A model generated the notes under the pieces. That model saw only the letters and a list, made by a program, of their open reading frames with translations. It was not told where the DNA came from and ran no database searches. From the NCBI GenBank assembly GCA_017523725.1, contig JAFWVY010000001.1, positions 1 to 33,199 of the forward strand: a stretch of DNA of 33,199 bases, in the 5' to 3' direction. Position 1 is the stretch's first letter; every line of letters starts with the position of its first letter. The stretch is from Bacteroidales bacterium (GTDB taxonomy: Bacteria; Bacteroidota; Bacteroidia; Bacteroidales; UBA4181). This document shows positions 28,274 to 33,199 of this stretch, in pieces. The position numbers were made by a program, and so were the translations under genes.

Positions 28274-28753
28274 TTAAACGGTCACGCCGTATTCGTGCTT
28301 GATCTCTTCCATGACGAACGTGCTTTCGAGCGATGCCACGTTTTCGTGCCGGCCGATGACGTTCAGCAGGAATTGCTGGTAGTATTTCATGTCGGGAGCC
28401 TGGATGCGGAGCAGATAGTCGAAACTGCCCGAGATGTTATAGCATTCGGTTACTTCGGGCACCTGTTTCACCATGTCAGTGAAGGCCTGGGCCAGTTCGC
28501 TGCTGAGCCGCCGCAGTTTCACCGAACAGAATACCGCAAAGCCTTTGTTCAGTTTTTCGGCGTTGAGGATGGCGGTGTACTGCTGGATATATCCCAGCCG
28601 TTCCAGCCGTTTCATCCGCTCGTAAGTGGGTGTCGTAGAAAGATGCACCCTTGAGGCCAGTTCTTTGTTGCTCAGTCTGGCATCCTGCTGCAGGACGCGC
28701 ATAATGTCCATATCCCGTTCATCGGGTTGGTATGATTCTTTGAAATGGTTCAT
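28274..28753 (-). CDS. Lrp/AsnC family transcription regulator
   Basis: This 159-residue protein has an N-terminal winged helix-turn-helix (residues about 12-60: LQQDARLSNKELASRVHLST and PTYERMKRLERLGYI) and a C-terminal RAM/AsnC ligand domain (about 70-150). Relatives form dimers or octamers and sense amino acids. The gene is divergent from metY-cysK with 149 bases between the start codons, so control of those genes in response to an amino acid is a fair guess. Confidence 0.93.
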   Translation of the reverse strand: MNHFKESYQPDERDMDIMRVLQQDARLSNKELASRVHLSTTPTYERMKRLERLGYIQQYTAILNAEKLNKGFAVFCSVKLRRLSSELAQAFTDMVKQVPEVTECYNISGSFDYLLRIQAPDMKYYQQFLLNVIGRHENVASLESTFVMEEIKHEYGVTV

Positions 28754-28829
28754 AACAGTACTTTAAAAGAAGATTGTTCTATTTTGACGGCGTAAAATTA
28801 ACGATTTATTCTAAATTTTCAAGCCTTCA

Positions 28830-28859
28830 TTGTGCGGTTTTGCAGTGCTGGTACTTTTG
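28830..28859 (+). promoter_or_regulatory. Promoter of metY-cysK
   Basis: TTG at 28830-28832, a 19-base spacer and TACTTTTG at 28852-28859 fit the Bacteroidota consensus very well. Start of transcription would be near 28866, leaving a leader of about 37 bases. The divergent Lrp/AsnC gene makes this stretch a likely operator. Confidence 0.7.
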
Positions 28860-28902
28860 CGGCAGAAAAAACGAAATCACAAACCTTTAAACAATATCAA
28901 AA

Positions 28903-30192
28903 ATGGCAAAACAGAAACTTCATTTCGAGACATTGCAGTTGCATGTCGGGCAGGAGCAGGCCGATCCGGCTACCGATTCACGGGCAGTACCCATCTATCA
29001 GACGGCTTCTTATGTGTTCCATAATTCGCAGCATGCCGCCGACCGTTTCGGCCTGCGCGACGCCGGTAATATTTACGGACGCCTGACCAATCCGACCCAG
29101 TCGGTCTTTGAGGAACGGGTCGCTGCGCTCGAGGGCGGCACGGCCGGCCTGGCCGTGGCCAGCGGCGCCGCTGCCGTGACCTATGCGCTGCAGAACATCA
29201 CGCGGACAGGCGACCACGTCGTCATCGCCGACAATCTCTATGGCGGATCGTTCAACCTTATTACGCACACGCTGGCCGCGCAGGGTATTTCGCACACCAT
29301 TGTACAGATTAATGACACTGACGCGGTCGAACGCGCCATCCGCCCGGAGACGAAGGCGGTCTATGCTGAGACGTTCGGCAACCCCAACAGTGACGTGCTG
29401 GATATCGAGGCCGTGGCAGCCGTGGCGCACCGCCACCGTGTGCCGCTCATCGTAGACAATACGTTCGGCACGCCCTACCTCATCCGGCCGATCGAGCACG
29501 GAGCCGATGTGGTTGTGCATTCCGCCACGAAATTCATCGGCGGCCACGGCACGTCGCTGGGCGGTGTCATCGTGGACGGCGGCTCTTTCGACTGGAAGGC
29601 CAACGCCGACAAATTCCCCGCGCTGGGCGGGCCCGATCCGTCCTATCACGGTGCGATTTTCGCCGATGTAGCCGGTCCCGCCGCGTTTGTCACCCGCATC
29701 CGTGCCGTGCTGCTGCGCGACACCGGAGCAACGCTGGCGCCTTTCAACGCTTTTATTCTGCTGCAGGGTCTCGAAACGCTGAGTCTCCGCATTGAGCGGC
29801 ACGTGTCCAACGCGCTCAAGGTCGTCGAATTCCTGAGCAACCATCCCAAAGTCCTCCGGGTGAACCATCCGTCGCTCCAAAGCCATCCGGACCATGCGCT
29901 GTACCAGCGTTACTTCCCGCAGGGCGGCGGCAGTATCTTCACCTTCGAGATTGCCGGCGGCCAGGAGGCGGCATGGAAATTCATCGATTCGCTGCAGATT
30001 TTCTCGCTGCTGGCCAACGTGGGCGATGTCAAGAGCCTGGTCATCCATCCTTATACGACCACGCATTCGCAGCTCTCGCCCGAAGAACTCGCCGGACAGC
30101 ACATCACACCGTCCACGGTGCGGCTTTCTGTCGGCACGGAGCATATCGACGACATTCTTGCCGATCTGCGGCAGGCATTCGACAAAATTTAA
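28903..30192 (+). CDS. metY: O-acetylhomoserine sulfhydrylase (aminocarboxypropyltransferase)
   Basis: This is a 429-residue PLP enzyme of the Cys/Met metabolism family. It would make homocysteine from O-acetylhomoserine and sulfide in the cytoplasm. The PLP lysine is Lys210 in SATKFIGGHG; the N-terminal FETLQLHVGQE and YVFHNSQHAADRF blocks and the length of about 430 fit MetY rather than the shorter MetB/MetC enzymes. cysK follows after 27 bases. A divergent Lrp/AsnC gene lies upstream. Confidence 0.93.
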   Translation: MAKQKLHFETLQLHVGQEQADPATDSRAVPIYQTASYVFHNSQHAADRFGLRDAGNIYGRLTNPTQSVFEERVAALEGGTAGLAVASGAAAVTYALQNITRTGDHVVIADNLYGGSFNLITHTLAAQGISHTIVQINDTDAVERAIRPETKAVYAETFGNPNSDVLDIEAVAAVAHRHRVPLIVDNTFGTPYLIRPIEHGADVVVHSATKFIGGHGTSLGGVIVDGGSFDWKANADKFPALGGPDPSYHGAIFADVAGPAAFVTRIRAVLLRDTGATLAPFNAFILLQGLETLSLRIERHVSNALKVVEFLSNHPKVLRVNHPSLQSHPDHALYQRYFPQGGGSIFTFEIAGGQEAAWKFIDSLQIFSLLANVGDVKSLVIHPYTTTHSQLSPEELAGQHITPSTVRLSVGTEHIDDILADLRQAFDKI

Positions 30193-30219
30193 ATATCTTT
30201 ACTCATTATTTGGAATATC

Positions 30220-31167
30220 ATGACACAGATTGCAAAACAGCTTACCGGACTTATCGGTAACACGCCGTTGCTCGAACTGAACAGGTTCTCGGCGGAAAAC
30301 GGACTGGAACGGCCGGTCGTCGTCAAAGTGGAATTTTTCAATCCGGGCGGCAGCGTCAAGGACCGCATCGCGCTGGCGATGGTGGAGGACGCCGAACGGA
30401 AAGGCATCCTGAAGCCGGGGGCCACCATCATCGAGCCGACCAGCGGCAATACGGGCATCGGTCTGGCTTTGGTTGCCGCTGTCAAGGGGTATAAACTGAT
30501 TCTGACCATGCCGGATACTATGAGCATCGAACGCCGCCGGCTGGTGCAGGCCTACGGCGCCACGGTGCAGCTTACGCCTGGTGCGGAGGGCATGAAGGGG
30601 GCCATCCGCGCTGCCGGGGAACTGCGCGACCAGACGCCGGGCAGTGTCATTCTGCAGCAGTTCGAGAACCCTGCCAATCCGCAGCGGCACTATGCTACCA
30701 CTGGTCCTGAGATCTGGCGTCAGACGGACGGCAAGATCGATATTCTCGTGGCTGGTGTCGGCACGGGTGGAACGGTCTCTGGCACGGGAAAATATCTGAA
30801 GGAACAGAATCCTGCCATCAAGGTTGTGGCGGTCGAGCCGCTGTCGTCTAACGTGCTCAATGGCGGGCAGAGTGGTCCGCACAAGATCCAGGGCATCGGC
30901 GCTGGTTTCATCCCGAAGACGTATGACGGCGGGGTGGTGGACGAGGTGTTCGATGTGGAGAATGATGCGGCCATCCGCACGGGTCGTCGGCTGGCGGCCA
31001 CCGAAGGTTTGCTTGTCGGCATCTCGTCGGGCGCTGCGGCCTATGCTGCCGCTGAACTGGCCAAGCGGCCGGAGAACAAAGGCAAGCTTATCGTGGCTGT
31101 TCTGCCCGATACGGGGGAACGTTATCTTTCGACGGTGCTCTACGACACCGAGGGGTATCCGCTGTAG
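30220..31167 (+). CDS. cysK: Cysteine synthase A
   Basis: CysK makes cysteine from O-acetylserine and sulfide. The 315-residue PLP enzyme has Lys47 in NPGGSVKDR, the substrate loop TSGNTG (74-79) and the cofactor phosphate site [12 protein letters not shown]. It is cytoplasmic. With metY it forms a two-gene sulfide assimilation unit. No clear terminator follows; instead a 74-bp hairpin repeat array begins 6 bases after the stop. Confidence 0.95.
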   Translation: MTQIAKQLTGLIGNTPLLELNRFSAENGLERPVVVKVEFFNPGGSVKDRIALAMVEDAERKGILKPGATIIEPTSGNTGIGLALVAAVKGYKLILTMPDTMSIERRRLVQAYGATVQLTPGAEGMKGAIRAAGELRDQTPGSVILQQFENPANPQRHYATTGPEIWRQTDGKIDILVAGVGTGGTVSGTGKYLKEQNPAIKVVAVEPLSSNVLNGGQSGPHKIQGIGAGFIPKTYDGGVVDEVFDVENDAAIRTGRRLAATEGLLVGISSGAAAYAAAELAKRPENKGKLIVAVLPDTGERYLSTVLYDTEGYPL

Positions 31168-31172
31168 GCTTT

Positions 31173-31398
31173 TCCGGGCCATGGGCGCACGCCATGTGCC
31201 CATGGCACCCGGCGGAAAACGCGCTGAAAAAATATCGTGCCGGTCGCTGGGTGTCCGGGCGCACTCCATGCGCCCCTGGCACCCGACGGAAAATGTGCTG
31301 AAAATATATCATGCCGGTCGCTGGGTGTCCGGGCGCGCTCCATGCGCCCCTGGTACCCGACGGAAAATGCGCTGAAAATATATCGTGCCGGTCGCTGG
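31173..31398 (+). repeat. 74-bp tandem repeat array, three units, each with a hairpin
   Basis: The segment CGGTCGCTGG recurs at 31241, 31315 and 31389, exactly 74 bases apart. Each unit reads hairpin, GACGGAAAA, TGCTGAAAATATAT or a near match, CGTGCCGGTCGCTGG. The hairpins are GCCATGGGC/GCCCATGGC in the first unit and GGGCGCA-CTCCA-TGCGCCC inside GGGTG/CACCC in the second, with G-for-A and T-for-C changes in the third. Because 74 is not a multiple of three, each unit is read in a different frame and the short open frames here are not genes. Confidence 0.9.
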
Positions 31399-31434
31399 AA
31401 TCGGGAACTCGCTTCGCTCAAACATCCCGATTCC
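31397..31434. repeat. Perfect 10-bp foldback
   Basis: GGAATCGGGA (31397-31406) pairs perfectly with TCCCGATTCC (31425-31434) around an 18-base loop that contains GCTTCGCTC. The complement of that loop, GAGCGAAGC, also occurs in the larger dispersed repeat (near 265). It directly follows the last 74-bp unit. Confidence 0.65.
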
Positions 31435-31449
31435 GGACGCTCCCGCCAC

Positions 31450-31512
31450 GATTATTTTCTACGCACCTTTTCCAATGGTACCCAAGGTGCATGGAGTGCG
31501 CCCGAAGGCACG
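31450..31512 (-). repeat. Diverged inverted copy of the 74-bp unit
   Basis: On the minus strand this reads GGGCGCACTCCATGCACC, then GGGTACCATTGGAAAAGGTG, which parallels the hairpin and GACGGAAAATGTG parts of the tandem units with several changes. The stem is kept in part through G-T pairs. Confidence 0.55.
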
Positions 31513-31536
31513 GACGGCGCAAATGGCATGGGCAGC

Positions 31537-31698
31537 CTACTTCACAATTCTTGAGGATTTCTCTCCGATAATCTTCAGGTGCTGCGCCAGTTGCTCTGCC
31601 GCATCGGAGGCTCCTTCGATGCCGGCTCCGAGACTTTGTACGACATTTCCGGCCTCATCGCGCAATTTTATTTTGAATTCTACGGTATTATCCGACAT
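31537..31698 (-). pseudogene. Truncated phage tail tape measure-like N-terminus
   Basis: A 53-residue frame (MSDNTVEFKIKLRDEAG, then AEQLAQHLKIIGEKSS) looks like the first domain of tail tape measure proteins in Bacteroidales prophages, which begin with a short beta-strand followed by a long helix. The normal protein would have many hundreds of residues; here it stops at 31537 and runs into the repeat zone. It lies on the same strand, and in the usual order, after a tail assembly chaperone gene. The match is by pattern only, so a small free-standing protein cannot be ruled out. Confidence 0.4.
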
Positions 31699-31704
31699 TT
31701 TTGT

Positions 31705-31712
31705 TATATTTG
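31705..31712 (+). promoter_or_regulatory. -7 box for the small membrane protein
   Basis: TATATTTG, giving a start near 31719 and a leader of about 19 bases before the ATG at 31738. No well-spaced TTG upstream. Confidence 0.4.
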
Positions 31713-31737
31713 ACGTGTGTTTCTAAACAGAAAGGCC

Positions 31738-31950
31738 ATGAAAAAGGAAACCAAAGAAACGATAGGTGGCATCTGCTCCTTGCTAGGTGTGGTGTCATTC
31801 ATCGTCATGTGTATTCTGGCACGCTTTACCTCTCATGAGATTGTGGCGTTGGGATTTGGTCTTGCATCCCCGATTCTCTTCTTGGCCCCACTGGCTTTCG
31901 AAGAGCATACAGGTGGGTGTATTATAGATAGGATTCAGCATTATCATTGA
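31738..31950 (+). CDS. Small membrane protein, unknown function
   Basis: This 70-residue protein has a Lys/Glu-rich start (MKKETKET), two predicted membrane helices (about residues 9-30, GGICSLLGVVSFIVMCILA, and 36-55, LGFGLASPILFLAPLAF) and a short polar tail. I do not recognise a family. It lies on the strand opposite to the phage genes, between the tape measure fragment and the tail chaperone, with its own -7 box and a terminator 24 bases after the stop. That makes it look like a separate cargo unit within prophage debris. Its codons look less GC-rich than those of its neighbours. Confidence 0.5.
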   Translation: MKKETKETIGGICSLLGVVSFIVMCILARFTSHEIVALGFGLASPILFLAPLAFEEHTGGCIIDRIQHYH

Positions 31951-31974
31951 TACTGATGAAGATATCTCCATATC

Positions 31975-32000
31975 AAAAACCGGTCTCAAGGCCGGTTTTT
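31975..32000. terminator. Bidirectional terminator
   Basis: AAAAACCGG (31975-31983) and CCGGTTTTT (31992-32000) form a 9-bp stem with an 8-base loop, followed by more T. It can end transcription of the small membrane protein gene (+) and of the tail chaperone gene (-), which would cut the latter off from the tape measure fragment. Confidence 0.85.
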
Positions 32001-32007
32001 TTGTGTC

Positions 32008-32343
32008 TTATCCGCCCCATTGCTCCTTCAGGGCCTCGAAGCCTTCCCGGGTGCTTTTCACCTTCGGTGCGTCGGTCGCGGCCGTGTCCCAGGGGAACCG
32101 TGCCACGTCCTGCGGGCGCAGGCGGCGCCGGGTGTGCGGCTGCAGGATGCAGGTGGCCGTGAACCGGGCCCTGTCCCAGGCGGCCTGCTCGCGGGCGTCG
32201 CTCTCTTCGCGGAAGGCTTCGAGGGCGGCGCGGAACTCGCCCGGGGTGCACCGGCAGAAGTCGTCGAACGACATGCCGAGGCGCCCCAGGGCCAGACCCG
32301 TCAGGTGCTCTATCGTCGTCGGCGGACCGCCGGCGTCACTCAC
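32008..32343 (-). CDS. Phage tail assembly chaperone-like protein, possibly truncated by an IS
   Basis: This protein has about 111 residues from a GTG at 32343, with HLTGLALGRLGMSFDDFCRC, TPGEFRAALEAFREES, then RWxR-type helices and QPHTRRRLRPQDVARFPWD. The short helical layout and the closing QPH...P.D...FPWD block are typical of tail assembly chaperones found before the tape measure gene in Bacteroidales prophages. The frame is open upstream to a GTG at 32397, but that part reads through the end of the insertion element, so the native start is uncertain; the element may have removed the original promoter. Part of a prophage remnant. Confidence 0.6.
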   Translation of the reverse strand: MSDAGGPPTTIEHLTGLALGRLGMSFDDFCRCTPGEFRAALEAFREESDAREQAAWDRARFTATCILQPHTRRRLRPQDVARFPWDTAATDAPKVKSTREGFEALKEQWGG

Positions 32344-32424
32344 TTTTTTTTCCGGCCTCGAACTGCGCGTTTGACTTGAACTGAAAAAAGTTGACACTTT
32401 GCGAGGGCCAAAAACAAAGCGTCA

Positions 32425-32856
32425 ATGGAACAAAAAACAGTCAAGCGGAGGTTCTGGAATGAGGACCTTGGATGGTACGATGAACGGGAGATTCCGTCCG
32501 GGAAGTACAAGTTCACCGAAGAGGACAAGATGTCCGTCGTATCCGAGTATGTGACGGGCGGTCGTCCAGCCCAGGAGATAGCAGAGAAGTATCACCTGAG
32601 CAGCCGTCAGATCATCTTCAGCTGGATGGACAAGTATGTAAACGAGAGAGAAATCGTATCTTTGCCGGAAACAGAAGAAGATATGGCAAAGAAAACTCCG
32701 GAAGAGCGCGTGGAGGAGTTGAAGGCCGAGAACAAGCGGCTAAGCAAGGCCTTGGAACTGGAGAGATTGCGGTCGGAGGCCTATAGCACGATGATAGACC
32801 TCGCAGAAAAGACCTTCAACATTCCAGTGCGAAAAAAATCTGGCACCAAACAGTAG
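32425..32856 (+). CDS. IS3-family transposase OrfA
   Basis: This 143-residue DNA-binding subunit has an N-terminal helix-turn-helix of the IS3/IS911 type (residues about 33-70: EEDKMSVVSEYVTGG, EIAEKYHLSSRQIIFSWMDKY), and a C-terminal leucine-zipper-like coiled coil (about 92-120, VEELKAENKRLSKALELERL) used for multimerisation. A slippery A AAA AAA at 32832-32838 lies in phase near its end, where part of the ribosomes should shift by -1 to make the OrfAB transposase. Confidence 0.9.
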   Translation: MEQKTVKRRFWNEDLGWYDEREIPSGKYKFTEEDKMSVVSEYVTGGRPAQEIAEKYHLSSRQIIFSWMDKYVNEREIVSLPETEEDMAKKTPEERVEELKAENKRLSKALELERLRSEAYSTMIDLAEKTFNIPVRKKSGTKQ

Positions 32857-33199
32857 ATCTGCTACGCAGCAAGTTCAAGGGCACAGCCCTCGGACTTCTC
32901 TGCGGGCTGTTTGGTTACAGCAGACAGGCGTACTACAAGTGGGACGACAGGGAGTTCTCCGACAATGCCATAGAGCCTCTGGTTCTGGAGAAAGTCCGGG
33001 AATACAGGCGGGATAATCCAGGCCTTGGATGCGCGAAGTTATACTTGATTGTCAAGAAGTTATTTGAGGAGACCGGCAGCATGCCCGGGCGAGATGCTTT
33101 CATCGAGCTGCTCCGTCAGAACGGCCTCATGGTCCGCCTCAAGCGGCGCAGGCACTACAAGACGACAGACTCGGGGCACCATTACCACAAATACCCCAA
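32838..33199 (+). CDS. IS3-family transposase OrfB (partial, frameshift product)
   Basis: After a -1 shift on the A7 run the reading continues WHQTVDLLRSKFKGTALGLL, then GYSRQAYYKWDDREF and ends at the window edge with HHYHKYPN. This is the N-terminal HTH_21-like part of OrfB; the DDE catalytic region is not in the window. The frame is open from 32787 and has no convincing start codon of its own, as expected for a protein made by frameshifting. Confidence 0.85.
   Translation, partial: MWHQTVDLLRSKFKGTALGLLCGLFGYSRQAYYKWDDREFSDNAIEPLVLEKVREYRRDNPGLGCAKLYLIVKKLFEETGSMPGRDAFIELLRQNGLMVRLKRRRHYKTTDSGHHYHKYP

Larger units (their letters stand above)
32372..33199 (+). mobile_element. IS3-family insertion sequence, 3' part outside the window
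   Basis: Two overlapping frames, orfA (32425-32856) and orfB, are joined by an A7 slippery site, which is the IS3-family layout. The left end is inferred to lie at about 32372-32378, where TGACTTGAACTGAAAAAAGT precedes GACACTTTGC; the right end is beyond the window, so the inverted repeats and target duplication cannot be compared. It sits at the 5' end of the phage tail chaperone gene. Confidence 0.8.

Noticed and set aside
31173..31398. CRISPR array
   Set aside because: Units are adjacent with no unique spacers, repeats are too long, and no cas gene is present.
31168..31571. Several short frames in the 74-bp array
   Set aside because: Unit length is not a multiple of three and the products are just translations of the hairpin repeat.

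Overview
The window looks like chromosome of a high-GC, anaerobic gut-type member of the Bacteroidales. An Alistipes/Rikenellaceae-like organism is my best guess, but this is inference and no rRNA or marker gene proves it. Reasons: many promoters carry the Bacteroidota -7 box TAnnTTTG, Shine-Dalgarno sites are scarce, the Bacteroidales-specific pair DUF6452/DUF6048 is present, exported proteins are mostly lipoproteins, the thiazole pathway uses the oxygen-sensitive ThiH, and the base composition is clearly GC-rich.

Layout. 1-374: one copy of a noncoding, hairpin-rich repeat, then the promoter of a lipoprotein S9 peptidase (375-2633, +). 2680-8361 (-): an AsmA/DUF748 envelope protein, an M24 aminopeptidase and a secreted GH2 glycosidase. 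8362-9348: divergent promoter region and a frameshifted lipoprotein gene. 9449-11258 (-): folC, broken by one missing base, and a nitroreductase. 11340-17223 (+): tightly spaced DUF6452, DUF6048, purB, an MsbA-type ABC exporter and a secreted GH28 enzyme. 17264-18106 (-): thiD. 18251-18874 (+): an exported glutathione peroxidase. 18974-24641 (-): a thiamine operon in transcription order thiE-thiC-tenI/thiE2-thiS-thiG-thiH-thiF, led by a TPP riboswitch (24743-24822). With thiD this gives the hydroxymethylpyrimidine branch, the thiazole branch and the coupling step; neither a separate ThiL-type kinase nor a cysteine desulfurase is seen here.

24925-25272 holds a second copy of the first repeat in the opposite orientation plus shorter direct repeats. 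25301-28189 (-) is a two-gene redox module: a Tat-signal lipoprotein aldo/keto reductase with a C-terminal ferredoxin domain, and a membrane polyferredoxin that looks like a NapH-NapG fusion with an internal Tat motif. 28274-31167: an Lrp/AsnC regulator divergent from metY and cysK (sulfur amino acid synthesis).

31173-31512 is a second repeat zone: three 74-bp tandem units, each able to form a hairpin, a perfect 10-bp foldback, and a diverged inverted copy. 31537-32343 holds prophage debris on the minus strand (start of a probable tail tape measure protein and a tail assembly chaperone), split by a small membrane-protein gene with its own promoter. An IS3-family element begins near 32372, and its orfB runs off the window end.

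Most worth following up: the exported reductase/polyferredoxin pair, the ThiF that lacks the usual cysteines, the two repeat families, and two single-base frameshifts within 1.5 kb that may be sequence errors.
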